64,000 nucleotides of DNA from positions 798,501 to 862,500 of the forward strand of contig NZ_CP046393.1 in assembly GCF_009734185.1 (NCBI RefSeq), written 5' to 3'. A program made the translations under genes and the position numbers. Each line of letters begins with the position of its first letter. Position 1 is the stretch's first letter. This document shows, one piece after another, positions 54,761 to 64,000 of this stretch. The notes below the pieces were generated by a model, which searched no databases, was not told the DNA's origin, and saw nothing but the letters and a program-made list of their open reading frames with translations. Origin of the DNA: Commensalibacter melissae. GTDB taxonomy: Bacteria > Pseudomonadota > Alphaproteobacteria > Acetobacterales > Acetobacteraceae.

Positions 54761-56149
54761 GTGTTTAACCGTTTATCTGGTAAACTTTCTGGCGTATTTG
54801 ACGGACTTTCGAAACGGGGGGCATTGTCTCAGGAAGACGTTAATGAGGCCATGCGTGAGATCCGTTTGGCAATGCTTGATGCCGACGTTGCTTTGCCTGT
54901 CGTCAAGGAATTTGTTAAAAAGGTTCAGGAAAAATCTGTTGGTCAGGAAGTCTTGCACAATATTTCACCTGGTCAGGCAATTGCCAAAATTGTAAATGAT
55001 GCATTGATTGATGCATTGGGTGGATCAGGTGCTGTACCTCTTGCATTGAATGCTGCGCCACCTATTCCTTATTTGATGGTGGGTTTGCAAGGATCTGGTA
55101 AAACCACGACTTCGGCAAAGATTGCATATTTCCTAAATCGTCGTGAACGCAAGAAAATATTGCTTGCCAGTTTGGATACCTATCGTCCTGCCGCTCAATT
55201 GCAATTGCAGCAATTGGCCAATCAGATACGCGTAACTGCATTACCAATTATCGAGGGACAAAATCCATTGCAAATTGCCAAACGGGCCATAGAGATCGGC
55301 CGTTTAGAGGGATATGATATTGTTATCCTGGATACAGCTGGACGTTTGGCGATTGATGATGTTTTGATGCAGGAGGTTCAAAATATCAGAGATGCGGTTC
55401 AGCCTGTTGAAACCCTTCTTGTCGTTGATGCTATGACAGGGCAAGATGCGGTTAACACAGCCAAGCATTTTAATGAGAAAGTTGGGATTACGGGTGTTGT
55501 TATGACCCGTATGGATGGGGATGCACGAGGTGGTGCCGCATTATCAATGCGGGCAATTACTGGCGCCCCAATCAAGCTGGTTGGTATGGGTGAAAAGGTT
55601 GATGCATTACAGGAATTCTATCCCGAACGTGTCGCCAGCCGTATTCTGGGATTGGGAGATATAGCGGGGCTGGTTGAAAAAGCTTCTGAAACTCTCGATA
55701 TAGAGGAAAATGAACGTCTTGCCAAGAAGATGCTCAAGGGAAAATTTGATTTGAATGATTATTCGACTCAAATTTCACAGATAAATAAAATGGGATCAAT
55801 TTCCAACATTATGGACATGATCCCAGGTATGGGAAAAGTTAAAGAAAAACTTGGTAATAAAGAGATAGACACCTCGATTCTTAAACGTCATCAGGCCATT
55901 ATTTCATCAATGACTAAGGCCGAACGCAAAAAGCCTGATATTATTAAGGCATCTCGTAAAAAAAGGATTGCGGCAGGATCGGGGACAACAGTTCAGGAAG
56001 TCAATCGGTTGTTAAAACAATATGATCAGATGGCTTCCATGATGAAGCGGTTTAACAAGCTGGGCGTTAAAGGTTTAATGCGACAGGGGTTATCTGCTCT
56101 TTTACCTAAAGGAATGACGCCTCCACCTGGTGGTGGGATGATGCGTTAG
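54761..56149 (+). CDS. ffh: Signal recognition particle protein Ffh
   Basis: 462 aa from GTG 54761, with AAGGA 8-12 nt upstream. The N-domain opens MFNRLSGKLSGVFDGLSKRG. The GTPase has GLQGSGKTTTSAKIA (P-loop, about 107-121), DTAGR, TRMDGDARGGAALSM and GMGEK. The methionine-rich M domain binds 4.5S RNA (MGSISNIMDMIPGMGKVK, GSGTTVQEVNRLLKQY, and the Met-rich tail). Delivers nascent inner-membrane proteins to FtsY and SecYEG. First gene of a run with rpsP-rimM-trmD-rplS, the conserved order. Confidence 0.97.
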   Translation: MFNRLSGKLSGVFDGLSKRGALSQEDVNEAMREIRLAMLDADVALPVVKEFVKKVQEKSVGQEVLHNISPGQAIAKIVNDALIDALGGSGAVPLALNAAPPIPYLMVGLQGSGKTTTSAKIAYFLNRRERKKILLASLDTYRPAAQLQLQQLANQIRVTALPIIEGQNPLQIAKRAIEIGRLEGYDIVILDTAGRLAIDDVLMQEVQNIRDAVQPVETLLVVDAMTGQDAVNTAKHFNEKVGITGVVMTRMDGDARGGAALSMRAITGAPIKLVGMGEKVDALQEFYPERVASRILGLGDIAGLVEKASETLDIEENERLAKKMLKGKFDLNDYSTQISQINKMGSISNIMDMIPGMGKVKEKLGNKEIDTSILKRHQAIISSMTKAERKKPDIIKASRKKRIAAGSGTTVQEVNRLLKQYDQMASMMKRFNKLGVKGLMRQGLSALLPKGMTPPPGGGMMR

Positions 56150-56189
56150 TTTCTTTCATTAATGGCTAGAATCTGGAGAAAAAGAATCA

Positions 56190-56549
56190 ATGAGCCTTAA
56201 AATCCGTTTATCCCGTTCAGGGTCAAAAAAACGTCCATACTATCACATAGTTATTGCTGATAGCCGTTCACCTCGGGATGGACGTTTTATTGAAAAAGTG
56301 GGTTCTTATAACCCCATGCTTCCTTCCGATCATGCTGAAAGAGTTCGTTTGTTTAATGAACGGATTAGTTATTGGTTGACAAAAGGGGCACAGGCAACCG
56401 ATCGTGTTGCACGTTTTTTGGCAAATGCTGGTTTGGCGGAAAAATTTGTCTATAACGAACAGCCTCAGAAGTCTGCGCCGAAGAAAAAGGCCCAGGAACG
56501 TGCTGAAGCCGCAGCTAAGAAAAAAGAAGAAGCTGAAGCTGAGGCTTAA
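56190..56549 (+). CDS. rpsP: 30S ribosomal protein bS16
   Basis: 119 aa. Start [20 protein letters not shown] and VGSYNPMLP are family marks. The normal 80-residue core is extended by a Lys/Glu/Ala-rich tail of about 30 residues (about 88-119), which is common in alphaproteobacteria. It lies 40 nt after ffh and 31 nt before rimM. Confidence 0.97.
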   Translation: MSLKIRLSRSGSKKRPYYHIVIADSRSPRDGRFIEKVGSYNPMLPSDHAERVRLFNERISYWLTKGAQATDRVARFLANAGLAEKFVYNEQPQKSAPKKKAQERAEAAAKKKEEAEAEA

Positions 56550-56580
56550 TTGTTGATTATTGAATAAGGTTGCCCCTTTG

Positions 56581-57138
56581 ATGAAAAGACAGTTGGTTCA
56601 TGTTGCAACGATCGGGAAACCCCATGGCGTTAACGGGCTGGTAAGGGTTTATTCGTATCTGGAAAAGGCAACAAATCTACAAAATTACAAGGAACTGATT
56701 GATAATCATGGGGAGCGCTGGTCTTTAATCTGGAAAAATGAACCAATTGCCATCCTTTATGATGGAAATAAAAATCCTGTTGATTCCAGAACAAATGCCG
56801 AACATCTGACAAACCGTAAGTTATACGTAACAAGAGATTCTTTTTCAGATTTGGAAGAAGAGGAATTCTATTTGGTAGATTTAATTGGTTTGCAGGCTCG
56901 TGTTCAGAAAATTAATCAGCAAAAGGAAGCGTTTGGTATCATTGATCATGTCCATGATTATGGTGCGGGTACCAGTCTTGAAATCAAACTGGATTCCAAA
57001 GAAATCATTATTGTTCCTTTTACAAAGCAATGTGTACCGGTAATTGATCTTGAAGCGGGATGGGTAAAAATCTGTTTACCTCATTTTATTGAGGTTTCAC
57101 CTAATGAAGGTAATAAGGGAAATGTGTTGGCAGATTGA
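56581..57138 (+). CDS. rimM: Ribosome maturation factor RimM
   Basis: 185 aa from ATG 56581, with AAGG about 12 nt upstream; a TTG 7 codons earlier is the alternative. The N-terminal RimM domain starts [20 protein letters not shown]. The C-terminal PRC barrel includes [16 protein letters not shown] and [20 protein letters not shown]. It helps 30S head assembly by binding uS19. Its last 17 nt overlap the trmD start. Confidence 0.95.
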   Translation: MKRQLVHVATIGKPHGVNGLVRVYSYLEKATNLQNYKELIDNHGERWSLIWKNEPIAILYDGNKNPVDSRTNAEHLTNRKLYVTRDSFSDLEEEEFYLVDLIGLQARVQKINQQKEAFGIIDHVHDYGAGTSLEIKLDSKEIIIVPFTKQCVPVIDLEAGWVKICLPHFIEVSPNEGNKGNVLAD

Positions 57139-57835
57139 ATTGTTGACTTTATTTCCTGAGATGTTTCCCGGCTTTTTGGAATTTTCCCTGGCGGGCAAAG
57201 CATTAAAAGAGGAAAAATGGACTTTGAAAACGCATGATTTGCGTCAGTTTGGTCATGGCAAACATAAGGCTGTTGATGATACGCCGTTTGGTGGTGGGGC
57301 AGGAATGGTTATTCGAGTGGATATACTTGATGCTGCCTTACAGGCTACTTTACCGCAGGATGATCGTCCAGTTGTTTATTTTTCGCCGCGAGGACGTGTA
57401 TTGCAACAAAAAGATATTCTGCGGTTTGTATCAGGGAGTGGTTTATATTGTATTTGTGGTCGCTATGAAGGGATTGATGATCGGATATTTCAAAAATATT
57501 CAATAGAGGAGATTTCTATTGGAGATTACATTCTTTCTGGTGGTGAGCCTGCCGCACTTGTTTTAATGGATGCCTGCATACGTCTGTTACCTGGTGTTAT
57601 GGGATCTGATACCAGTGGGGAAGAAGAAAGTTTTTCTGAAGGTCTTTTGGAATATCCGCATTATACGAAACCTGCCAAGTGGCAGGGATATGACGTGCCC
57701 GAGATTTTACTTTCAGGACATCATGGGGCAATTGCTGCATGGCGTCAAGAACAGGCTGAAATGGTGACCAGAATGCGCAGACCAGATTTGTGGGACAGTT
57801 ACCAGCGTAACAGTAACCTTAAAAATAATGACTGA
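57122..57835 (+). CDS. trmD: tRNA (guanine-N1-)-methyltransferase TrmD
   Basis: 237 aa. Methylates G37 of tRNAs reading CNN/GGG codons, preventing +1 frameshifts. SPOUT knot marks are [55 protein letters not shown]. Start at ATG 57122 is chosen because AAGGGA precedes it and family members begin [14 protein letters not shown]-like; the frame is open upstream through rimM. Overlap of 17 nt with rimM implies coupled translation. Confidence 0.96.
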   Translation: MCWQIELLTLFPEMFPGFLEFSLAGKALKEEKWTLKTHDLRQFGHGKHKAVDDTPFGGGAGMVIRVDILDAALQATLPQDDRPVVYFSPRGRVLQQKDILRFVSGSGLYCICGRYEGIDDRIFQKYSIEEISIGDYILSGGEPAALVLMDACIRLLPGVMGSDTSGEEESFSEGLLEYPHYTKPAKWQGYDVPEILLSGHHGAIAAWRQEQAEMVTRMRRPDLWDSYQRNSNLKNND

Positions 57836-57862
57836 ATTTATATATTGTTAAAGGAAAAGATG

Positions 57863-58249
57863 ATGGATATTATTCAAAAATATGAGGTTGACGAAATTGC
57901 TCGTTTAACAGCAGATCGTGCCATTCCTGAATTTTTCCCTGGGGATACAGTACGAGTTGATGTTCGTGTTGTTGAAGGGGAACGTAAACGTGTTCAGGCT
58001 TATGAGGGTGTCGTAATTGCACGTTCAAATAAGGGACTAAATAGTAATTTTACCGTTCGTAAAATTTCAAATGGTGAAGGAGTGGAACGTGTATTTCCTC
58101 TTTATTCTCCAACAATTTCTGCGATTACGGTTGTCCGTCATGGTCATGTCCGTCGCGCAAAACTATATTATTTGCGTGGTCGTAGCGGTAAGTCAGCCCG
58201 TATTGCAGAACGTAATCGCGATGTTAATAAAAAAACAGAATCTGTTTAA
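57863..58249 (+). CDS. rplS: 50S ribosomal protein bL19
   Basis: 128 aa from ATG 57863 (ATG 57860 also possible); AAGGA lies 7 nt upstream. Marks are [34 protein letters not shown] and [21 protein letters not shown]. It lies at the subunit interface of the large subunit. Last gene of the ffh-rpsP-rimM-trmD-rplS run, followed by an inverted repeat. Confidence 0.97.
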   Translation: MDIIQKYEVDEIARLTADRAIPEFFPGDTVRVDVRVVEGERKRVQAYEGVVIARSNKGLNSNFTVRKISNGEGVERVFPLYSPTISAITVVRHGHVRRAKLYYLRGRSGKSARIAERNRDVNKKTESV

Positions 58250-58274
58250 CAGGTTGAACTGATTTTTTATTTTA

Positions 58275-58306
58275 TATTCTGATAATTTATAAAAATTATC
58301 AGAATA
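58275..58306 (+). terminator. Long AT-rich inverted repeat after rplS
   Basis: Perfect 14-bp repeat TATTCTGATAATTT (58275-58288) and AAATTATCAGAATA (58293-58306) with a 4-nt loop. Only scattered T follows, so termination is plausible but not textbook. Confidence 0.6.
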
Positions 58307-58376
58307 AATTATTTTAGTTTCTTGATATTTTGGATATATAAACTTATTGAATATAAAATTTTAAAAGGATAAAAAA

Positions 58377-59780
58377 ATGAAAGCTCGTACTTTGTTTGAT
58401 AAGTTGTGGGATAGTCACGTGGTAAAACAACTTCCAAATGGTACGGCACTCCTTTATATTGACCGTCACTTAATTCATGAGGTTACTAGCCCGCAGGCAT
58501 TTGAAGGGTTACGGTTGGCTGGACGTAAAATTCACAGTCCGGAAGCGATGATGGCAGTTATTGATCACAATGTTCCCACAACAGATCGGGATAAACCGAT
58601 GGAGGAAGGAGAAAGTCGTCATCAGATAGAAGTTTTAGAGAAAAATGTTAGGGAATTTGATGTCCCATTCATTCCATTAAAATCTGCCCGTCAGGGGATC
58701 GTCCATGTTGTTGGACCCGAGGAAGGGATAACATTACCAGGTATGACTATTGTTTGTGGTGACAGTCATACTTCTACCCATGGTGCATTTGGTTCGCTTG
58801 CTTTTGGTATCGGAACTTCAGAAGTTGAACATGTGATGGCAACCCAAACTTTGCTACAAAAACCAGCCAAAAATTTTAAGATTAATATTGAAGGTAAATT
58901 AAAACCAGGTGTAAGTGCGAAAGATATTATTCTTGCTGTTATAGGAAGAATTGGTACAGCTGGTGGAACAGAACATGTAATAGAATTTACTGGTTCAGCG
59001 GTAAGAAATCTTGATATGGCGGGGCGGATGACCTTGTGCAACATGGCTATTGAAGCTGGTGCCAGAGCCGGGATCATAGCACCTGATGAAGTTACTTTTG
59101 AATATATTAAGGGGCGTCCATTTGCACCAAAAGGGAAAAATTTTGATGACGCTGTAGCTTACTGGAAAAGTTTGGTTTCTGATGATGGGGCGCATTATGA
59201 TAAAGTTGTAGATATAGACGTCAACAATCTTGATCCTATGGTAACATGGGGAACAAGTCCAGAAGATGTGATATCTATTAAAGATAAAGTGCCAGATCCA
59301 GAAAAATTGAAGGATGAATCTCAACGTAAAAGAAAAAAACGTATGCTGAACTATATGGATCTGAAAGTTGGTCAACCGATTGCCGGTACAAAAATTGATG
59401 CTGTTTTTATAGGCTCTTGTACAAATAGTCGTATAGAAGATTTTCGGGCTGCGGCATATATTCTTAAAGGGCATAAAATTGCAGATCATGTCTGGGGACT
59501 GGCTGTACCCGGGTCTGGATTAATTAAGAAACAAGCTGAATCCGAAGGATTGGATAAAATATTCAAAGAGGCAGGTTTTGAATGGCGTGAAGCTGGTTGT
59601 TCCATGTGTTTGGCAATGAATCCAGATCGTTTGGAACCAGGACAAAGGTGTGCCTCCACTTCCAATCGTAATTTTGAAGGTCGTCAAGGTCCTGGCAGTA
59701 GAACACATTTAGTATCTCCAGCCATGGCTGCCGCTGCTGCAATCAAAGGTGAATTAACGGATGTAAGGGATATGATGTGA
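58377..59780 (+). CDS. leuC: 3-isopropylmalate dehydratase large subunit
   Basis: 467 aa. Isomerises 2- to 3-isopropylmalate through a [4Fe-4S] cluster. Visible are [38 protein letters not shown], the cluster Cys in [17 protein letters not shown] and [31 protein letters not shown] cut here only in part, the aconitase fold. AAAGGA precedes ATG. The stop overlaps the leuD start as TGATG, so the two subunits are translated together. Confidence 0.97.
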   Translation: MKARTLFDKLWDSHVVKQLPNGTALLYIDRHLIHEVTSPQAFEGLRLAGRKIHSPEAMMAVIDHNVPTTDRDKPMEEGESRHQIEVLEKNVREFDVPFIPLKSARQGIVHVVGPEEGITLPGMTIVCGDSHTSTHGAFGSLAFGIGTSEVEHVMATQTLLQKPAKNFKINIEGKLKPGVSAKDIILAVIGRIGTAGGTEHVIEFTGSAVRNLDMAGRMTLCNMAIEAGARAGIIAPDEVTFEYIKGRPFAPKGKNFDDAVAYWKSLVSDDGAHYDKVVDIDVNNLDPMVTWGTSPEDVISIKDKVPDPEKLKDESQRKRKKRMLNYMDLKVGQPIAGTKIDAVFIGSCTNSRIEDFRAAAYILKGHKIADHVWGLAVPGSGLIKKQAESEGLDKIFKEAGFEWREAGCSMCLAMNPDRLEPGQRCASTSNRNFEGRQGPGSRTHLVSPAMAAAAAIKGELTDVRDMM

Positions 59781-60415
59781 TGGAAAAATTTGACATTTTG
59801 ACAGCAATTGCAGCTCCATTACCCGAAGAAAATATTGATACTGATAAAATAATACCGGCTCGTTTTCTTAAAACGACCAAAAGAAGTGGTTTGGGTAAAT
59901 TCGCTTTCTATTCTTGGCGTTATGATGATAATGGAAATGAACGAAATGATTTTATACTTAATCGTGACCCGTATCGTCAGGCGAAAATTTTAATCAGTTA
60001 TGAAAATTTTGGTTGTGGTTCGTCTAGGGAACACGCGCCTTGGGCTTTGCTTGATTTTGGAATACGATGTGTAATTGCACCTTCCTTTGCGGATATTTTT
60101 TTTAATAATGCATTTAAAAACGGAATATTGCCGATAAAGGTGTCCAGGGAAATTTGTGAACAATTGGTTGAGGATACCAAAATGGGAGCAAATGCTCGTA
60201 TAACGGTTGATTTGGTACATCAAGAAATTATACGACCTGATGGTGAAAAAATTAAATTTGAAATTGACCCATTACGCCGTCAATTGCTTTTGGAAGGTTT
60301 GGATGATATTGGTCAAACCATGCAACATGTTGAATCAATTAGAAATTTTGAAAAAAACAGAAAGGAAAAGCAACCCTGGTTTCCTGAGATAATAATTGAT
60401 GAACATAATATATAA
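59780..60415 (+). CDS. leuD: 3-isopropylmalate dehydratase small subunit
   Basis: 211 aa from ATG 59780, overlapping the leuC stop by one base. Swivel domain of the isomerase: NIDTDKIIPARFLKTTKRSG, NFGCGSSREHAPWAL and FADIFFNNAFKNGILPI are diagnostic. It pairs with LeuC in the leucine branch. A terminator follows, so leuB downstream is a separate unit. Confidence 0.97.
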   Translation: MEKFDILTAIAAPLPEENIDTDKIIPARFLKTTKRSGLGKFAFYSWRYDDNGNERNDFILNRDPYRQAKILISYENFGCGSSREHAPWALLDFGIRCVIAPSFADIFFNNAFKNGILPIKVSREICEQLVEDTKMGANARITVDLVHQEIIRPDGEKIKFEIDPLRRQLLLEGLDDIGQTMQHVESIRNFEKNRKEKQPWFPEIIIDEHNI

Positions 60416-60731
60416 TTAATTCTATTCATAAATGGTTCATTTATTTTACTGAGCCATTTTTTATATTTAATTAATCACAAAACTAGGCATTAGTCTTTAG
60501 ATTGAATTATTTTATAAGAAAAAATATTTGTCTAAAATTAATTATACAATTTTTTTGCAAACTCATTCTTAACAATAAAAACCAATGTATAAATCAGGTC
60601 AAAAATTATTTTTTCAAAATTAAAGCTTTTTTAATTAGGTTATGTAATAGATAATTACATTTTCTTTGTTAAAACTAATAAAGTTAAAAAAAACAATATT
60701 TTTAATTATTTTTATTATTGCGAGAATTTTT
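60416..60731. other. leuD-leuB spacer
   Basis: 316 nt, strongly AT-rich. Beyond the leuD terminator at its left end I see no gene. A promoter for leuB is expected here but AT-richness makes any match uninformative. Confidence 0.5.
60430..60462 (+). terminator. Rho-independent terminator after leuD
   Basis: AATGGTTCA and TGAGCCATT (one T-G pair) around an AT loop, followed by a T run. Confidence 0.8.
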
Positions 60732-61841
60732 ATGACAAAAGAAAAAAAAATTTTGGTTTTGCCAGGGGACGGGATTGGTCCAGAAATCATGGAACAGGCT
60801 GTAAAAGTACTTGAGTGGGTAGATAAAAACTCGACATTATCTTTCAAGCTTGAATATGAAGTGGTTGGAGGTGCATCCATAGATCAAAATGGAATACCAT
60901 TAACTCAAGAGGTTATTGAAAAAGCAAAAAAAGCTGATGCGGTTCTTTTTGGAGCTGTTGGTGGACCGAAGTGGAATAATATTGATTTTAATAATCGACC
61001 TGAATTAGGGATTATTGGTTTACGTAAAGAACTTGGCTTATTTGCCAATTTACGTTCAGCGATTGTTTTTGATTCTCTGATTGAGGCCAGTTCAGTTAAA
61101 CCTGAGATCATTAAGGGTTTGGATTTAATGATTGTTCGCGAAAGCACAGGAGGCGTTTATTTTGGTTCTCCTAGAGGAATTGAAACATTACCTGACGGAA
61201 CTCGTAAGGGAATCAATACAGAAGTTTATACAAGTAAAGAAATCGAAAGAATTGCCCGTGTAGCTTTTGAGTTGGCTCGTCAACGCCAAAATCATGTTTG
61301 TTCTGTTGATAAATGTAATGTGATGGAAAGCGGTCTTTTATGGAAGGAAGTGGTGACAGAGATTCACCAAAAAGAGTATCCAGATGTCAATTTATCTCAT
61401 ATGTTAGCAGATAATTGTGCAATGCAATTGGTCCGTCAACCCTCACAATTTGATGTTATTCTGACCAGCAATCTTTTTGGGGATATTCTGTCAGATTTGG
61501 CTGCCATGCTGACGGGAAGTTTGGGTATGTTGCCTTCAGCTACACTAGGGGAGAAACAGTCAAATGGGGTTATTCCAGCATTGTATGAACCAATTCATGG
61601 CAGTGCTCCAGACATAGCTGGACAAGGAAAAGCCAACCCCTTGGCACAAATTCTTTCTTTGGCAATGATGTTGAAATATTCATTTAATGAACAACAAAAT
61701 TCACGGAAAATCGTAAATGCATGTAAATTTGTATTAAACCAAAATTATCGTACACCGGATATTATGAGTATGGGAAAAAAAGAGGTTAACACGCAAGAGA
61801 TGGGAAAACTTATTCTTGATCATTTAAATGGAAAAAATTAA
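60732..61841 (+). CDS. leuB: 3-isopropylmalate dehydrogenase
   Basis: 369 aa from ATG 60732. The frame is open 22 codons further up, but that part is hydrophobic and has no homology, while MTKEKKILVLPGDGIGPEI is the family start. NAD-dependent oxidative decarboxylation of 3-isopropylmalate. Marks: LFGAVGGPKW, LRKELGLFANLRSA, VRESTGGVYFG, the metal site SNLFGDILSDLAAML, and LYEPIHGSAPDIAGQGKANP. Promoted separately from leuCD. Confidence 0.97.
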   Translation: MTKEKKILVLPGDGIGPEIMEQAVKVLEWVDKNSTLSFKLEYEVVGGASIDQNGIPLTQEVIEKAKKADAVLFGAVGGPKWNNIDFNNRPELGIIGLRKELGLFANLRSAIVFDSLIEASSVKPEIIKGLDLMIVRESTGGVYFGSPRGIETLPDGTRKGINTEVYTSKEIERIARVAFELARQRQNHVCSVDKCNVMESGLLWKEVVTEIHQKEYPDVNLSHMLADNCAMQLVRQPSQFDVILTSNLFGDILSDLAAMLTGSLGMLPSATLGEKQSNGVIPALYEPIHGSAPDIAGQGKANPLAQILSLAMMLKYSFNEQQNSRKIVNACKFVLNQNYRTPDIMSMGKKEVNTQEMGKLILDHLNGKN

Positions 61842-62082
61842 AAATATTGAATATAAAGTTTTTAACATAACTTTTGAAAAATTATTATTCATTAGATGAA
61901 TAAGATCAATTACAACGATATGTAAGGTTATGTTTAGCATAGCAAATGCTGGTAATCAACATTATCAATATAATATTTTGGGTAAATTTAATTCTTATCT
62001 AATATTATTTGCTCAATTTAGATTAATGGATTTTTGGTGATAAAAACTTATATTGTAAAATGTAAATTTACTTTAGAATATA
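61842..62082. other. leuB-rpsU spacer
   Basis: AT-rich sequence between the convergent leuB and rpsU genes. Nothing beyond the inverted repeat at its right end is recognised. Confidence 0.45.
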
Positions 62083-62120
62083 TCTTATAAAAGAAATATT
62101 ATTTAATTTCTTTTATAAGA
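62083..62120. terminator. Perfect 15-bp inverted repeat downstream of rpsU
   Basis: TCTTATAAAAGAAAT (62083-62097) and ATTTCTTTTATAAGA (62106-62120) with an 8-nt loop, between convergent leuB and rpsU. AT-rich stem; likely terminates rpsU and possibly leuB. Confidence 0.6.
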
Positions 62121-62136
62121 ATAAAACTTTTGTGGA

Positions 62137-62340
62137 TTAAAAACCTTCACGTTCCAAACGTTTACGTTCCATTTTACGTGCACGTCTTACAGCTTCTGCA
62201 GCCTCACGGGCACGTCGCTCAGAGGGTTTTTCATAATGGCGACGAAGTTTCATTTCACGGAAAATTCCCTCGCGTTGCATTTTCTTTTTTAAAGCTTTCA
62301 AAGCTTGATCAACATTATTGTCTCTAACCAAAACCTGCAC
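62137..62340 (-). CDS. rpsU: 30S ribosomal protein bS21
   Basis: 67 aa, very basic: [20 protein letters not shown], then [20 protein letters not shown]. Needed for initiation on the small subunit. The C-terminal Arg-rich tail (about 45-67) is longer than in E. coli but typical of alphaproteobacteria. Monocistronic here, divergent from the MarR-OmpR-EnvZ operon. Confidence 0.97.
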   Translation of the reverse strand: MQVLVRDNNVDQALKALKKKMQREGIFREMKLRRHYEKPSERRAREAAEAVRRARKMERKRLEREGF

Positions 62341-62504
62341 TTGGCCATCATCTCCTGTTAAAGTTTAAAGTTAAGTAGAAAGGTATATAGTGTATATCAA
62401 TGTTTATAATTGTTATAAGTTTACCGCAAACATACTCTATTTTATTTAAAAAGAAAATAGATTATTATTGTCTCACGGTTTTCAACTTATATAAAGTTTT
62501 TTAT

Positions 62505-63053
62505 TTGTCTCATTCTATAAATTTTGATTTACCTTTATACAAAGCTGGTGAAGAGTTATTATTTCTGCATGAAGATAAAATTCGATTTATGCAAGATATA
62601 TTTTTTTTTATCCATCATGAAGCCATGTCTATTGTTGAACCAATATTAGATGAATATAGAATTGGGTTGGCTCATTTTCGATTGATGCAATTTATCTGTC
62701 ATTATCCTGGGATTTCGGTAGGTGAGCTATGTTCAATGCTTGGAATTACAAAACAAAGTTTGAATCGCGTATTAAGAGAAACGCTTGAACAAGATTTTGT
62801 CTATTTTCAGCAAACTCCCACAGATCGCAGGAAAAAAGTGTTATTCTTGACAAAAAAAGGAAAAAAACTAGAGGAGGAACTTTTTAGTCTTCAACGCAAA
62901 CAATTTGTTCGCGCTTTTAGAGAGGTTTCCAATAATACATATATAGAAGGATTCCAGCGTATATTATATGGTATGATCAGTAAAAAATCCAAAAAAATGC
63001 TAGAAAATCTTACCATTCGTAAAATCAAAGATAAAAATAATGTCGGAAAATAA
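62505..63053 (+). CDS. MarR-family transcriptional regulator
   Basis: Winged-helix repressor-type protein. The DNA-binding region reads FRLMQFICHYPGISVGELCSMLGITKQSLNRVL (in two parts: FRLMQFICHYPGIS, then GELCSMLGITKQSLNRVL), then the wing FVYFQQTPTDRRKKVLFLTKKG. The frame is open from ATG 62400, but the extra 35 codons look non-coding. I prefer TTG 62505, which begins just before NFDLPLYKAGEELL as in relatives; confidence in that start is low. Its 3' end overlaps the response regulator by 14 nt. The three-gene order MarR-regulator-kinase suggests one signalling unit. Confidence 0.82.
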   Translation: MSHSINFDLPLYKAGEELLFLHEDKIRFMQDIFFFIHHEAMSIVEPILDEYRIGLAHFRLMQFICHYPGISVGELCSMLGITKQSLNRVLRETLEQDFVYFQQTPTDRRKKVLFLTKKGKKLEEELFSLQRKQFVRAFREVSNNTYIEGFQRILYGMISKKSKKMLENLTIRKIKDKNNVGK

Positions 63054-63762
63054 CAAATCACCAAACGAAAAAGATATTTTACATATTTTAGTTATCGATG
63101 ATGATCCGCGTTTACGCCGGTTGTTACAGCGTTATTTAAGTGAAAATGGTTTCCGGATCAGTGGAGCGGAATCGGCATATGAGGCACGTCAAATGTTAAA
63201 GTTTTTGCAACCTGATGCATTGGTACTGGATGTTACTATGCCAGGTGAGGATGGTTTGCAATTGACACATTCCCTTCGCGAGGAAGGCAAGGATATGCCG
63301 ATCATCCTTTTGACAGCCAGGGGAGAACCGGAAGATCGCATAGCTGGATTAGAAGCTGGTGCAGATGATTATTTGGGAAAACCTTTCGAACCCAAAGAGT
63401 TGTTGCTTCGGCTGAAAATTCAGTTTCGCCGATTGACGCAACCCATTGCAGCGGAAAATATACGTTTAATTCGTCTTGGAAATATGGAGTTTGACCCTGT
63501 TCGAAATTTGTTATGCGATAAAAATGGTATTATTCATTTAACAGGGGGGGAGATAGCTTTGTTAAGGGTATTGGCGGCGCAACCTAATGAAATTTTATCT
63601 CGTGAGGAAATCGTTCAAAAAATTGGAATGGAGGAAATTGGTGAGCGTGCTGTTGATGTTCAAGTAACAAGGTTACGAAGACGTATTGAGACGGACCCTC
63701 GACAACCGCAATTTTTACATACCGTAAGGGGTAAAGGGTATGTTTTAAAACCTGGATATTGA
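63040..63762 (+). CDS. OmpR-family response regulator
   Basis: 240 aa. Receiver domain 1-125: acidic pocket VIDDDPRL, phospho-acceptor Asp64 in LVLDVTMPGEDG, Thr in ILLTARGE and Lys in DDYLGKPF. The C-terminal winged helix (about 145-238) has LTGGEIALLRVLAAQPNEILSREE and VDVQVTRLRRRIE, then TVRGKGYVL. Partner of the EnvZ-like kinase directly downstream. Overlap with the MarR gene implies coupled translation. Confidence 0.95.
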   Translation: MSENNKSPNEKDILHILVIDDDPRLRRLLQRYLSENGFRISGAESAYEARQMLKFLQPDALVLDVTMPGEDGLQLTHSLREEGKDMPIILLTARGEPEDRIAGLEAGADDYLGKPFEPKELLLRLKIQFRRLTQPIAAENIRLIRLGNMEFDPVRNLLCDKNGIIHLTGGEIALLRVLAAQPNEILSREEIVQKIGMEEIGERAVDVQVTRLRRRIETDPRQPQFLHTVRGKGYVLKPGY

Positions 63763-63791
63763 AAAATTCATTAATAACAGAAAATATAATT

Positions 63792-64000
63792 GTGAAAAAT
63801 TCATATACGAATTTAAAAATTCCAAATTATTTTATAAATCGTAAATTTATCGTTGATCGCACTGTACGACGAATTCTGCCGCGTTCCTTATTTAGTCGTT
63901 CACTTTTGATGATTTTAATTCCATTGATTGTTACGCAAACAATTTCACTGGAATTGTTTTATGGTAATTATCTTAGTACTGTTTCTCGTCGTTTGACAGA
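63792..64000 (+). CDS. EnvZ-type sensor histidine kinase, 3'-truncated by window edge
   Basis: Begins at GTG 63792 or a TTG up to 63759. The visible 69 residues read RRILPRSLFSRSLLMILIPL and then IVTQTISLELFYGNYLSTVSRRL, which is the N-terminal membrane helix and first periplasmic residues of EnvZ-like kinases. The catalytic part lies beyond the window. Directly follows the response regulator by about 30 nt, so it is the likely cognate kinase. Confidence 0.8.
   Translation, partial: MKNSYTNLKIPNYFINRKFIVDRTVRRILPRSLFSRSLLMILIPLIVTQTISLELFYGNYLSTVSRRLT

Noticed and set aside
58321-58377. Promoter candidate TTGGAT-16-TATAAA before leuC
   Set aside because: It would give a leader of only about 13 nt that barely includes the ribosome site, and such matches are common in DNA this AT-rich.

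Overview
The window is one AT-rich bacterial chromosome segment. Gene content points to an alphaproteobacterium of the family Acetobacteraceae, most like an insect-gut Commensalibacter-type genome. The evidence is the low GC, a three-subunit molybdopterin/2Fe-2S/triple-haem cytochrome c aldehyde dehydrogenase typical of acetic acid bacteria, a NDUFA9-type SDR protein, a MarR-OmpR-EnvZ operon, and a PheT with a long inserted linker. The genus is an inference from gene content; no database was searched. No rRNA and no CRISPR were seen.

Layout. 1-13.4 kb is core: the end of ilvH and ilvC (branched-chain amino acids), an orphan TPR protein, a decayed aldo/keto reductase, two EamA exporters, rpmI-rplT-(terminator)-pheS-pheT, lepA and a DUF2726 protein. 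tRNA-Ser(GGA) at 13.65 kb opens an accessory region. Imperfect copies of the tRNA 3' end recur at 20735 and 24265 and split it into two tandem islands. Island 1 (about 7 kb) holds a broken integrase, a TIR-domain gene with two compensating frameshifts, phage-tail-like genes (a GDPD protein cut by one amber codon and a downstream tail-like protein), a lysozyme-like protein and much decayed DNA. Island 2 (about 3.5 kb) is a compact EcoRII-type restriction-modification system: an HTH-fused C5 methyltransferase, Vsr and the restriction enzyme, with a palindrome over the methyltransferase promoter. Then follow umuC/umuD, 1.4 kb of decayed DNA, a membrane-anchored Mrr-type nuclease and tRNA-Leu(CAG).

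29-64 kb is core again: SDR, gltD-gltB (glutamate synthase), a CPA1 antiporter with a long regulatory tail, the aldehyde dehydrogenase operon, hisI-lpxB, two glycosyltransferases with asnB and a dihydroorotase, then yfgM-like/bamB/der (outer-membrane assembly plus ribosome GTPase), an LTXXQ periplasmic protein, ffh-rpsP-rimM-trmD-rplS, leuC-leuD and leuB, rpsU, and a MarR/response-regulator/EnvZ-type kinase operon that runs off the right edge.

The most unusual material is at 13.6-28.8 kb. It combines tandem tRNA-linked islands, several anti-phage-type genes in different states of decay, and phage tail modules with in-frame lesions.
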